Shown: piece by piece, positions 12,226 to 24,832 of the stretch
How positions within the stretch are numbered: the first letter of the stretch is position 1
Layout: each line of letters opens with the position of its first letter
Origin: Ustulina deusta
Taxonomy: Eukaryota; Ascomycota; Sordariomycetes; Xylariales; Xylariaceae
Direction of reading: 5' to 3'
NCBI GenBank assembly: GCA_023159155.1
Contig: JAJNNX010000099.1
Location: forward strand, 1 to 39,337
DNA: 39,337 bases
Position numbers and translations under genes: made by a program
Notes under the pieces: generated by a model
The model's database searches: none
The model's input: the letters and a program-made list of their open reading frames with translations, nothing else
What the model was told of the DNA's origin: nothing

Positions 12226-15078
12226 AAGTATAACTAAAACTAAAAAGAAATAAAAAAAACCTAAGATTTTTAAACTTAAAATAAAAAAAGTTTATATAAT
12301 AAGTTTTTTAAAAAAAACCTAAGCTAATATTAAAAAAATTATATAAAATTTTTAAAATTATTTTTATTAAAATAAATAAAAATATTTAGCTAAAAAAACT
12401 TTAAAAAAAGTTATTATAATTAACTTTATAATAATTAAAAATAATTATATTAAACTATGTGAAAAAAATTTAAATTAATTAAATAATATTATAAAAAACT
12501 TTTAATAATAAACTAATTTTATTTTAAAAAAAAAATCTAAAGTTTTAGTATTATTATAACTAAGATCTAATATAATATTAAAACTTAATAATAAAAAATA
12601 TATTTTAAAACTTTACTAATATTAAATATTTATATAGTTTATTTTATTTTAAAAAAAATTTATAAATAAATTGCTAGCTATAGATTTTATTTATACTTAA
12701 ATTTAAATTAATTATTATTAAAAAATATATATATTTAAAAACTAAAATAATATTAGCTTTAAATATTAGTAGTATTATATTTAATTATTATAATATTATT
12801 TGTTTTATAAAATTAATTGTTATTAATTTTAAAATTATTTTATTTTATTTTATCTTAAACTTATAAAAAATATTTTAATAAAAAGTTTTATTATTTAGTT
12901 TAAAAATAAAACTTATTTAAGAGTAAACTTTTATTAAAATATAAATTTAAAAACTTTTAAATAAATAATATTTTAATTTATTTTAAAACTAAAAAATAGC
13001 ACTAGACTTATTACAAAAAAATAATCTATTATTTATATTAAGCTGAATATTAAAAAAATATTAAAAAGTTTTATTTTAATATATTTATTATTAATTATTT
13101 AAAAATAGTTATAAAAATTAATTTTATTAAAATTTAAGCAATTGTAAATTAAAAGTTTAATAATTTTAAAAATATTAAATTAATTTAGTTATTTTTTAAG
13201 TTTTATAATTATATTTGTATATTTATTTATTATATTAGCAAAATTGCTAATTTTTTAAACTAACTATTAAAAAATTTTTTATTTATAATTAAATTAAAAT
13301 AAAAATAAACTTTTAAATATATAAAACTACTAATATATAAAATATTTGTTTTACTTTTTTTAAACTTAGCTAACTAATATAAATAAAAATAAAAATTTTA
13401 TATAATATAATAAAAAAATTATTTGGTAATAGTAATAAAATTTAACCTAAAAATTTATAAAATATTTTTTTAAAATAATAATATTGATTAAACAAATTTA
13501 TTTAATTTAAAACTATAAATTTTTTATAATAACTAATTATTAAGTTTTAATATATTTTTTAAATAAATAGATTTTATTAATATAATAAATCTACTAAGCT
13601 GATTTTTTATTAAACTTTAATATTATTTTTTCGTACTAACTAAAATAAAAAAATATAATAACTAATATTTTATTAAACAAAATAGTAAAACTTTTTATAA
13701 TAAAAATTAAACAAACAAAAAAAAAAGAATTTTAGTTTTTTTTAATAAAATATTAAGTTTTATATTAATTATAAATTTTTTATTTAATATTTTTAAAAAA
13801 ACTAAACTAATAAACTTAATTAAATAAAAAAACTAGTTATAAAATCTAAAAAATAAAAATAAAAAGTTATATATATTTAAAATTATTTTAAAAAAAATTA
13901 TTTTTTATATATTTTTAATTATTATATACTAAAATTAGTATAAAACAATTAAAATATTAACACAAAAATATTATTAGTTTTATTTAAAATATAATTATAA
14001 AACAAACAAAATATTATAAAATAAAACTTTTAATTTTTTATTATTATTTTTTATATTAGTTATAATATAGCAATATATAGAAATAAATAATAAAAATATA
14101 TTATTTTACTAATAAAAATATAATTATATATAAAAATTTATATAAATTTTTTAGTATATTAAATGTATAGATATTAAAAAATATAAAATTATTTATTTTT
14201 AAATTTATAGTAATAATTAATAGTTTTATAAGTACTAAGTATTGCTATAGTAATACTTATTACTTTTAAACCTGAAAAGCAATAAAATTAACTAATTAAA
14301 AACTAAATTAATAATTCTATTTTTATATTAATAAATACTAAAATAACTAAAATATTTATCTTTTTTTTAAACTTTATATATAATTTTTTATAATATTTAA
14401 ATTAATTTATTAAACTATAAACATTTCAAAAATAATATAAACTATAAGCTAATAAAAAAAAACGCTTAATAAATTTTAAAATAAAAATTAAAATCTTTTT
14501 AAAAAAAAAAGTTTTATAATATAAGTACTAACTATTAAATTAAATTATTAATTAATTAATTTTTTTAAAATCCTAAAAAAAACAAAAATTTAGCTACATT
14601 TTTAATTTGCTTAATTTTTATAAAATAAAAAACTTATTTTATATTAACTATTTATAAAAAACAAATAATAACTTTTTATTTTAGCAAATCTAATTACTAC
14701 TTTTAGCTAAAAATATTAATAATAAAACAAAATTTAAACTTAAATAAATTAAATATTTAAAAATATATAAAAGAAAATAAAAAACTATTATATTAAATTA
14801 TTTAAAAAAAATTATAATTTTAATAATATTTGATATATAAGTTAAAATTTTAAAAATATACTAATTAAATTTAAATAATTTTATAAAACTTATAAAAAAG
14901 CTTTTAAACTTTTAATAAAATTATAAAAATAAATATATATAGTAATAGCTAATAAATTTATTAATTATTATAAAAATAATAATAAAATAATATGTTATAA
15001 AAAATATATATAAACCTAATATTATTAATAATCTTAAATTAAAACTATATTTAAATTGTTAGTTTTAAAAAAAAGTAA

Positions 15079-15300
15079 TATAATAGTTAATATAGTCCTA
15101 GCAAGACTTGCAAAAACTTTAGACTTATATAGCAATAAAATAAAAAATCTATATACGGATTAACTTATAACTTTATAGCTATATATATAAAGTTTATATC
15201 TATCTATTTTATAAACTCTGAAAATTTTTTTTTAACTTAAAGTTTTTATTTATAATATTAATAAACTAGTTATAAAAGCTTTATTTAACTAATTATAATA
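15079..15300 (+). repeat. 3' LTR of copy B
   Basis: Starts TATAATAGTTAATATAGTCC, keeps TAGCAAGACTTGC, and ends CTAATTATAATA (TAACA with C-to-T), followed by TTAAA. Confidence 0.83.
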
Positions 15301-15489
15301 TTAAATTATTTTATTTTTTATTAAAAGATTAATTAAAATTTTAAATATTAAATAAAACCTATTTTTAATAAATTATTATAAATTTATAAAACAAACTAAA
15401 ATAGCTATAAAATATTTAAATTAAAAATTATAACTTTTTTATAATTATTGTTAAAATAATTAAATAAATATTTGTTTAGTTATAAACTT

Positions 15490-15718
15490 TGTTATAATTA
15501 GTTAAATAAAGCTTTTATAGCTAGTTTATTAATATTATAAACAAAAACTCTAAACTAAAAAAAAAAAAAAAAAAGTTAAAATTTTTAAAATAAATAAATA
15601 TAGATTTTATATATATAGTTATAAAGTTATAAATTAATTTATATATAAATTTTCTGTTTTATTGCTATATAGGTCTAAAGTTTTTATAAGTTTTGCTAAA
15701 ACTATACTAATTATTATA
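15490..15718 (-). repeat. LTR (3' LTR of copy D, reverse)
   Basis: Begins TGTTATAATTAGTTAAATAA, contains TTGCTATATAGGTCTAAAG and TTTTGCTAAAACTATACT, and ends TAATTATTATA. Confidence 0.83.
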
Positions 15719-18700
15719 TTATTATTTTTTAAAACTAAAAATATAAATATAGTTTTAATTTAAAATTATTAATAATATTAAATTTATATAAATTTTTTAT
15801 AATATGTTATTTTATTATTATTTTTATAATTATTTCTAAATTTATTAATTATTATTATATATATTTATTTTTATAGTTTTATAAAAAATTTAAAAGTTTT
15901 TTTATAAGTTTTATAAATTTATTTAAGCTTAATTAGTATATTTTTAAAATTTTAATTTATATATTAAATATTATTAAAATTAAAACTTTTTTAAATAACC
16001 TAGTATTATAGTTTTTTATTTTTTTTATATATTTTTAATTGTTTGATTTATTTAATTTTAAATTTTGTTTTATTATTAATATTTTTAGCTAAACATAATA
16101 ATTAGATTTACTAAAATAAAAAATCATTATTTATTTTTTATAATTAGTTAATATAAAATAAGTTTTTTATTTTATAAAAGTTAAATAAATTAAAAATATA
16201 GCTAAATTTTTTTTTTTTTTAAATTTTAAAAAGTTTAACTAATTAAAAGTCTAATCTAATAGTTAATACTTGTGTTATAAAACTTTTTTTTTTTTAAAAA
16301 CTTTATTTTTTATTTTAAAATTTATTAAGTGTTTTTTTTTTAATTTATAACTTATATTATTTTTTAAACGTTTTAAGTTTAATAAATTAATTTAAATATT
16401 TATTATTTAGTATTAAAATTTATAATAGTTTTATTAATATTTATTATTAAAAAGTTTTATATATTAACTTTTATTATTATTTTGAAAAATAATATATTAA
16501 TTAATAAATATTTTAATTATTTTAGTATTTATTAATATAAAAATAGTAATTATTACTATAAAGTTAAAATAAATAGTTTTATATTATTTAATATTTATAT
16601 ATTTAGTATGCTAAAAAATTTATATAGATTTTTATAATATTATATAGCTAGCAATTTTATAATGTTTGTTTTTTTTATTAAATAAAATATAATTAAATAA
16701 TTAAATTTATTTATAAATATTTATATATAGTTATAATTTTATTAGTTAAATAGTACATTTTTATTATTTATTATTATATATTACTATATTATATCTAATA
16801 TAAATATTAAATAAAAAAAGGTAAAAGTTTTATTTTATAATATTTTTTTTTATAGTTATAATAATTATATATATATTATTTATAATTATATTTTAAATAA
16901 AACTAATAATATTTTTGTTTTAATATTTTAATTGTTTTATATTAACTTTAGTATATAATAATTAAAAATATATAAATTTTTTAAATTAAAGCTATATAAA
17001 AAAAATAGTTTTATTTAAAATAACTTTAAATATATATAGTTTTTTATTTTTATTTTTAAATTTTATAACTAGTTTTTTTATTTAATTAGGTTTATTAAAT
17101 TAGCTTTTTAAAAAGTATTAAATAAAAAGTTTATAATTAATATGAAACTTAGAATTTTGTTAAAAAAACTAATATTATTGTTTTTTTTTTTTTTTTTTAG
17201 TTTTTATTATAAAAAGCTTTATTATTTTTTGTTTTAATTAGTACTAAAAAATAATATTAAAATTTAATAAAAAGTTAACCTAATAGATTTATTATATTAA
17301 TAAAATTTATTTATTTAAAAAATATAATAAAGTTTAATAATTAGTTGTTATAAAAAATTTAATTTTAAAAAACTTTCAATAATAATATTTTAAATTTTAT
17401 ATTATTACTAAAAATTTATAGTTTTAAATTAAATAAATTTATTTAATTAATATTATTGTTTTAAAAAAATATTTTATAAGTTTTTAAGTTATATTTTTTT
17501 TTTTTATTAAATAAAAGTTTTTTTTATATTATATAAAGTATTTATTTTTATTTATATTAGTAATTTTATATATTTAAAAGTTTATTTTTATTTTTTTTAA
17601 TAGTTAATTTAGAAAATAAGAATTTTATTAACATAATAAATAGATATATAAATATAGTTATAAAACTTAAAAAATAACCAAATTAATTTAATATTTTTAA
17701 AATTATTCAAATTTTAATAAAATTAATTTTAATTTTTACTTTAGTATTTATAATTATTTTTAAATAATTAATAATAAATATATTAAAATAAGATTTTTTA
17801 ATGTTTTTTTAATAGTTAGTTTAGTATAAGCAATAAATTATTTTTTATAATAGGTTTAGTATTATTTTTTAGTTTTAAAATAAATTAAAATATTATTTAT
17901 ATAATATTTATAAATTTATATATTAAAAAAACTTATTATTAAATAGGTTTTATTTTTAAACTAAATAATAAAACTTTTTATTAAATATTTTTTCATAAAT
18001 TTAAAAAAATATATATATATAATTTTAAAATTATAATAATAAATAAAAGTTTTAATAATATTTGATTTTATAAAATAAATATTTATTAATATTTAGAACT
18101 AATATAATTTTATTTTTTAAATATATATTTTTTTTATTAGTAATTAATTATAAATTTAAGTATAAATAAAATAAAAATACTATTTAAGTTTATATTTTAT
18201 TTAATAAAATTTATAGCTAGTAGTTTGATTTATAAAGATTTTTTTAAATAAAATAAATAAAATAAATTATATAAATATTTTTTATTATTAAGTTTTAATA
18301 TTATATTAAATTTTAGTTATAATAATAGTAAAGCTTTAGAGTTTTTTTTAAAAAAAACTTTTTAAATATAATAATTAAAAAATTAAAAAGCTTTATATTA
18401 ATTTTATATATTTAAAGGTTTTTTCTAAAAAAATTAAAATTAATTTATTATTAAAAGTTTTTTATAATATTATTTAGTTAATTTAATTTTAATTTTTTAT
18501 AAAATATTAATGATTTCTAATTGTTATAAACTTAATTATAATAAGCTTTTTAAATAAATTTTAGCTAGTTATTTTTATTTATTTTAATAAAAATAATTTT
18601 AAAAGTTTTGTATAATTTTTTTAATAATAGCTTAGTTTTTGTTTTTTTTAGAAATTTATATAAACTTTTTTTTTTTAAGTTTAAAAATTTTAAGGTTTTT

Positions 18701-20242
18701 TTATTTTTTTAAGTTTTAGTTATATTTAAAATAATTATTTTATTTTTAAAAATGCTTTAATGTTTAATAATATTTTTTTAATATTTAATTATATTAATTA
18801 GTATTTTTTATATTTTTAATTTTATATTTTTATTATTTATAGTTAAAAAGTTTACTAATAATTATTAATAAAAATTAGACTAATCAAAATAAATTATTTA
18901 GTTAGATTAATTATTATTTTTAAGTTTTTTATTAGAATATTTTATTTTATTAATTATTTAATACTAATAATAACATTTAATTTTTAAATTAATTATTTTG
19001 TTTTAATAATTATAAAGTTTTAAAAGTTTTATTATATAAATTTATAACTAATTATTACAAAAATATAAGTTTTAATATTATATAAAACTAAAGTTTGTAT
19101 TTCAATATTATTAATTTATTTATTTTAGTTATATATTTTACCTAAAATAAATAAAAAATTAATAAAAATATTTTATTAGTTCTATTTATTTTTTAAATTA
19201 AATAAACTACTAAAGGTATTTCTACTATATATTTTTTTATTAGTTAAATATTTTAAATTTTAAGTTTTTAATTAAAATAGTTAATTAATATATATATATA
19301 TATATTTTATAAATAAAACAAGTTTTATTTTTTAATAACCTTTCTTTTTATAATTAAAGTTTATTTTAAAAATTAATAGTTAAATTTATAAGTTTAATTT
19401 ATTAATAATTTTTATAAGCTTATTTAATATTATACATTAATTTAATAATTTTATTAATAAATAATTTATAAAAGTTTTATATAAAAATAAACTTATTAAT
19501 ATTTTTATTAGTTTATATTATAAATTTAAAATATTTTATAAATAATAATTATTTGATTAAAATTATAATAATTTATTAAAAATTTAAATTATTTTAATAA
19601 CATTATTAAATAAAGATATTCTTTTATAAATTTTTTAATATATTTCTTTAATTACTTTATAATATATTAAAATGAATTATTTTTAGTTTAAATAATAATA
19701 ATATTTTTATTTAGTTTTTTTATTAATTTATAAATCTAATTATTAAATAAAGCTTTAATTTTTATAAACTTATTAAAATTAGTTTTTTATATTTTAGTTT
19801 TGTTAGTATAAAAAAAGTTTAAAATTAACATTTTTAAATATATTTTTTATTATTAAATTATAGTTATTTTTTAAAAATACTAAAATAAGTATAGCAAAAA
19901 CTAGTGTTTTATTTTTTTATTTATTAAAAAAAGTTTATTAAACTAATATAAATTATAAATTTAAATAGTTTTAAAAAATTTTTAAATTTATTTAAAAATA
20001 ATAAGCTAGCTATATTTAATAATTAAAATTTTTATTTATTTAAAACCTAAAAATAAATTTAAAATATTTAAAATTAAGTTTTTTATAAATTATTAATTTT
20101 TAAATAATATAAAAATTAAAAGTTTTTTTAAATTTATATTATAAAATATATAATTTTTTATATTAAATATATAATTCAAAAAAAGTTTATTTATATTTTA
20201 TTACTTATAGCAAAATAAAAAATATTTATTTATTAAATATTT

Positions 20243-20392
20243 ATTAACATTATAAATAAAAACTTTAAACTAAAAAAAAAAAAAAAAAAAAAAGTTAGAA
20301 TATTTAGAATAAATAGATATAGATTTTTTATTTTATTGCTATATAGGTCTAGGGTTCTTACAAGTTTTGCTAGGACTATACTAACTATTATA
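20243..20392 (-). repeat. Shortened LTR (5' LTR of copy D, reverse)
   Basis: Only about 150 bp. The segment nearest the element interior (the ancestral end near TAACA) is deleted together with adjoining internal sequence. The remaining part is well preserved (GCTATATAGGTCTAGGG, TACAAGTTTTGCTAGGAC) and helps define the unmutated family sequence. Confidence 0.8.
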
Positions 20393-20397
20393 AACTT

Positions 20398-21650
20398 TAC
20401 TGCTATTTTTTTACTATATAAATTAATAAGTTTATAGCTTTATAAAATATTATTTATTTTTTATATTAAATTATTATAATTAGATCAATTATATAATTAA
20501 TATTATTATATTTTTTATAAAAAAAAAGCTTAATTAAAAAAAACCTTAAAAAATAACGCAAATTATTAATAAATATATTAATATAGCTAGATTAGTTCTA
20601 AAATAAACTTAAAAAAATAATTTAAAAAAAAACTATTTTTAATAAAAACTTAATTTTAAAATAAAAAACTAAATATTTATTATTAAAAAATAGCAATTAT
20701 AAATTATAAACTAGCTATTCAATAAACTAAACTATTTACTAATATATTAATATTTTAAAAACTTTTAAAAAACAAGCGTTATTATTTTTTAATTAAAAAT
20801 GCTTCTAATATAAAAATTAATAAATTTATATTATATTAACTAATTATAAAAATACTTAAATAACTTTTTATTAGGTTAATTAATAAAATAACTGATAAAT
20901 AAAATAATAATACTTAAAGAAATTAAAAATAAAAAATTAAATATATTTAAACTTTGCAATTATATTATAAAAAAACTTTATTATACTAAATAAACTAAAA
21001 AAACTAAAATTTTAATAAATAATAGTACTTAACTAGTAATTTTCAAATTTCCTAAAGCTATTATTATTAATTTTATAAAAATAAGCTAGATTTATTAGAA
21101 CAGCTAAAAAATTTTAAAAATTAGCTTAAAACCGCAAAAAAAAATAAGTTTAAAAAAATATATTTAAAAAATAATATATTAGAAAAAAAAATTCCTATTA
21201 TAACGCTTAAAAAAATATAACATAAATATAAATATAATAATAAGCGATATTAATAAGCTATAACTTTAATAAGCTAGAACTTTAATAAGCTATAAAAAAA
21301 ACTTAAGCGTTTTTATAAAATAAAAACCTATAATATAGTAATAAAAAAGCAAATACTTAAAGTAATCCTTTTTTTTACTAAAAAACAGCTAAAACCCCGG
21401 AGTTCGAATCTTGGAGCAAAATTTAAAAAAAAATTATAGCTAGCTAACTAGCTAGCCCAATGGCCCTTTATTAATAAAAGAACCTATAAGTAGCACGGGC
21501 CACCTATTATATATATAACTATCCAACTATATATATATAAATCTTTCTATATATTATTTATATTTAGGTTTTTTTTTTTTTAATTAATATATATTTAGTA
21601 TTCAAACTAGGTGCTTTGCTTCTTAAAAGGACACTTATTATAACAAGTAA
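20398..21650. other. Degraded unidentified repeat, right of copy D
   Basis: AT-rich and unlike the LTR family. It is probably the continuation of 5478-6324 and 15301-15489. Near 21,230-21,310 there are tandem-like pieces (AATAAGCTATAACTTT, AATAAGCTAGAACTTT). A short island near 21,395-21,418 contains GGAGTTCGAATCTTGG, which resembles a tRNA T-arm but does not pair well. At 21,439-21,456 there is an inverted repeat GCTAGCTA-AC-TAGCTAGC. No gene can be called. Confidence 0.35.
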
Positions 21651-22611
21651 TAATATTTTAAAATTTATATTACTATTAAAAATTTATAGTTTTAAATTAA
21701 ATAAGTTTATTTAATTAATATTATTATTTTAAAAAAATATTTTATAAGTTTTTAAGTTATATTTTTATTATTACTAAATAAATTTTTTTATTATATTATA
21801 TAAAATTTTTATTTTTATTTATATTAATTAACTTAGTTTAAAAAAAACTAAAACTAATATTTTATATATTAATAATTTTATATATTTTTATTTTAATTTT
21901 AATTTTAATCTAATTATTAATAGTTTATTTTTTTTAACAATTAGTTTAAAAATATAATTATTTTATTAATATAATATATAAATATATAAATATAGTTATA
22001 AAATTTAAAAAAAACTAAATTAATTTAATATTTTTAAAATTATTTAAATTTTATATTTTATATTAGTTTTATATATTTAAAAAAATAAAATTTTAAAAAT
22101 AAAATTAATTTATTATTAAAAACTTTGTATAATACTGCTTGATTAATTTAAATTTATTTTTTTTATAAAATATTAATTATTTTAAAAAAGAATTTAAATA
22201 ATTTAATATACTTATTTTTAATTATTATAAACTTAATTATAACAAGTTTTTTTAAGTTTTTTTAGCTAATTATTTTTATTTGTTTTAATAAAAATAATTT
22301 TAAAAATCTTATATAATTTTTTATATTAAATATATAATTAAAAAAATTTATATTTATATTTTATAAATTATAATAAAATAAAAAATTTATATTTATTAAA
22401 TATTTATTAATAAATAATTAATAAATTTAAAATAATATTATAATTAATTAAGTAAAACTTTTATAACTAGTTTATTAACATTATAAATAAATATAAACTA
22501 TATATATATAGATATAAAGTTATAAATTAATTTATATATAAGTTTTTTATTTTATTATTATATAAGTCTAAAGTTTTTATAGGTTTTACTAAAACTATAT
22601 TAATTATTATA
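21650..22611 (-). mobile_element. LTR retrotransposon fragment E, reverse, internally deleted
   Basis: Pieces match copy D in order but with gaps: about 21,650-22,050 matches 17,390-17,700, 22,080-22,320 matches about 18,390-18,620, and 22,320-22,435 matches about 20,160-20,230. A reverse LTR follows (22436-22611). The left end is truncated. Heavily RIPed. Confidence 0.65.
22436..22611 (-). repeat. LTR (5' LTR of fragment E, reverse)
   Basis: Begins TATTATAATTAATTAAGTAA and ends TTAATTATTATA. At about 176 bp it is shorter than the family LTR because the pyrimidine-tract region has been lost. Confidence 0.7.
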
Positions 22612-22890
22612 GTATAAAAATAAATATATATAATAATAATTAATAAATTCATAAATAATTATAAAAATAATAATAAAATAATATATTATAAAAAAATTAT
22701 ATAAATTTAATATTATTAATAACTTTAAATTAAAATTATATTTAAATATTTAGTTTTAAAAAAAGTAATATAATAATTAATATAGTTTTAATAAAACTTA
22801 TAAAAATCTTAAACTTATATAATAATAAAATAAAAAACTTATATATAAACTAACTTATAACTTTATAGTTATATATATAGAATTTATATC

Positions 22891-23480
22891 TATTTATTTT
22901 ATTTATTTTATTTATTTTATTTATTTTATTTATTTTATTTATTTTATTTATTTTATTTATTTTATTTATTTTATTTATTTTATTTATTTTATTTATTTTA
23001 TTTATTTTATTTATTTTATTTATTTTATTTATTTTATTTATTTTATTTATTTTATTTATTTTATTTATTTTATTTATTTTATTTATTTTATTTATTTTAT
23101 TTATTTTATTTATTTTATTTATTTTATTTATTTTATTATTTATTATTTTATTTATTTTATTTATTTTATTTATTTTATTTATTTTATTTATTTTATTTAT
23201 TTTATTTATTTTATTTATTTTATTTATTTTATTTATTTATTTATTTTATTTATTTTATTTATTTATTTATTTATTTTATTTATTTTATTTATTTTATTTA
23301 TTTTATTTATTTTATTTATTTTATTTATTTTATTTATTTTATTTATTTATTTATTTATTTATTTTATTTATTTTATTTATTTTATTTATTTTATTTATTT
23401 TATTTATTTTATTTATTTTATTTATTTTATTATTTATTTATTTTATTTATTTTATTTATTTTATTTATTTTATTTATTTT
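22891..23480 (+). repeat. Minisatellite (TTTATTTTA)n inside an LTR
   Basis: About 590 bp of a 9-bp unit TTTATTTTA, roughly 65 copies, with a few interruptions such as TTTATTATTTA or extra TTTA units (near 23,140, 23,236, 23,257, 23,343 and 23,430). It sits exactly where other LTR copies read CTATTTATTTTATAAACTC, so the array grew from that short motif. Confidence 0.95.
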
Positions 23481-23504
23481 AAAGTTTTTGTTTATAGTAT
23501 TAAT

Positions 23505-24152
23505 TAATTAATTAATTAATTGATTTATTTAATGTTATATAAAGGGCTGCCTCACACAAAGGCTACCTATAACTAACCTCCCTAGAGATATAGGACGTAG
23601 CAAGCTTTTATAATATAATAATGCTAGATTATGCCTTTATAAGCTTAATATTCCATAGCTTGTAGTTTCTACAACTAGATCCTTTAGACTAGCCTTTTAA
23701 GTATTACTTTATATACTGCTCTTTATGCCTTTTTTATATATTTGCTATAACAATTAACCTTTTTTTATTAAATATAAACGGTCCTAAAAATAACGCTTAT
23801 ACTTTTTAAAACTTTTTATGTTTATACTAATAAAACTTTATAAAAAAAACCTATTAGTAATTTAAATAGGTATTACTATTGCTTTTTACTGCTAGTTATA
23901 TAAAAATTAGTATTAAGTTTAGTATAATTATTATATTTGCTACTTTATGCTTAATATCGAGCGTTAGGATTATATTTAGTCCTTAAAAGTTAAAATATAA
24001 CCTATTATTAACTGTCCTAAAGCTAGAACTTTATGTTTTCTTCCTTTTAGTGGCCTATTAGTACAAAGAGAAAATGCTATATATAAAATATATAGGGGAC
24101 CCACTTTCTATACTAACAGCTAATGCTAAGCTTAGTAGTTAAAGGAGGGAAG
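23505..24152. mobile_element. Insertion of unknown type within the LTR of fragment F
   Basis: A roughly 650-bp segment of milder AT bias (GGGCTGCCTCACACAAAGG near 23,543; AGGGGACCCACTTTCTATAC near 24,097) separates two copies of the 17-bp LTR motif TTGTTTATAGTATTAAT (23488-23504 and 24153-24169). This could be an element with a long duplication or a recombination product between two LTRs. No open frame worth calling was found on either strand. Confidence 0.5.
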
Positions 24153-24209
24153 TTGTTTATAGTATTAATAAACTAGCTATAAAAGCTTTACTTAACTGAT
24201 TATAACAGT

Positions 24210-24648
24210 TTTGCACACAAGCTTGTTTTGCATTTTTTCTATGTATTTTTATATATAAATTCCTTAGTAAAGTACTTAGTCTATTTTTTCGAACTCTTTT
24301 AAGTTAGTAGCTATAATAAAAAAAGATATATAGTTAGATTCGAAATTAAATCATAAATCTAAAAATAATCTTTTTAACTTTATAGCTATTTTATTTATTA
24401 CGTTATAATAAACTACGCTAAAATAATCCTTATAATTCTTTAAAGTTTAAATATTTCTAAAAATAAAATAGCTATAAAATTATAGAAATTATTTTTAGAT
24501 TTTTATTTAATTATAAACCTAGATATATATTTTATTTTAGTATAGCTACTAACCTAAAAAAGTTAATAAAAAATAAAGTAAGTAGCTTTACTAAGAAATT
24601 ATATATAAAAATACAAAGAAAAAAATGCAAAACAAGCTTGTGTGCGAA
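24210..24648. mobile_element. Foldback MITE-like element 1 (long inverted repeat)
   Basis: The left arm starts GCACACAAGCTTGTTTTGCA (24213) and the right arm ends with its reverse complement at 24645. Pairing continues through nearly the whole element: for example AGTTAGTAGCTATA on the left against TATAGCTACTAACCT on the right, and CTATTTTATTTATTACG against AAATAAAATAGC near the centre. It is therefore essentially one 430-bp hairpin without coding capacity. It starts three bases after the LTR end at 24207. A target duplication is not clear. Confidence 0.82.
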
Positions 24649-24832
24649 GCGAGCTTATATTATAGGTTAGTATTATAAAATAAAACAAAAAATAACAAAA
24701 AATGAGGTATATATTATATAATATTCGGATAACTGATTATAAAGTTATTAAGGTTATAAAAAACAGTGTAACTTTGTTTATCTTTTCCCGTTTTATAATT
24801 TATGTTTTGTCACAAGTGGTCCTAATAGCTAT

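Larger units (their letters stand above)
6325..15300 (+). mobile_element. Full-length LTR retrotransposon copy B, interrupted by copy C
   Basis: The 5' LTR is at 6325-6556 and the 3' LTR at 15079-15300, both in + orientation. The element is flanked by a 5-bp direct repeat TTAAA (6320-6324 and 15301-15305). Removing copy C (8549-12225) leaves about 5.3 kb whose internal order matches copy A across the join. It contains a local 165-bp tandem duplication (7222-7556). All reading frames are destroyed, and class within the LTR order is unknown. Confidence 0.85.
15490..20392 (-). mobile_element. LTR retrotransposon copy D, reverse orientation, complete
   Basis: About 4.9 kb flanked by the 5-bp direct repeat AACTT (15485-15489 and 20393-20397). 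The left end is a reverse-complement LTR (15490-15718), which is the 3' LTR of the element. The right end is a shortened reverse LTR (about 20243-20392). The interior is the reverse complement of copies A/B, for example 15716-16100 against the 3' internal end near 14,600-15,075. Open frames are destroyed. At its matching position it lacks the island found in copy A, giving an empty-site comparison. Confidence 0.85.
22612..24207 (+). mobile_element. LTR retrotransposon fragment F: 3' internal end plus swollen LTR
   Basis: 22,617-22,768 matches the last 150 bp before the 3' LTR of the family (compare 14,930-15,078), ending in TAGTTTTAAAAAAAG. The LTR starts at 22769 (TATAATAATTAATATAG) and its terminal part is found only at 24,153-24,207, ending AACTGATTATAACA. 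In between the LTR has been expanded by a 9-bp tandem array and an approximately 650-bp insertion. Confidence 0.68.

Noticed and set aside
22891..23480. Telomere or centromere satellite
   Set aside because: The unit TTTATTTTA is not a telomere repeat (TTAGGG), and the array lies within an LTR at a matching motif, so local expansion explains it.
22891..23480. CRISPR array
   Set aside because: Uniform 9-bp tandem units with no spacers, in a eukaryotic context.
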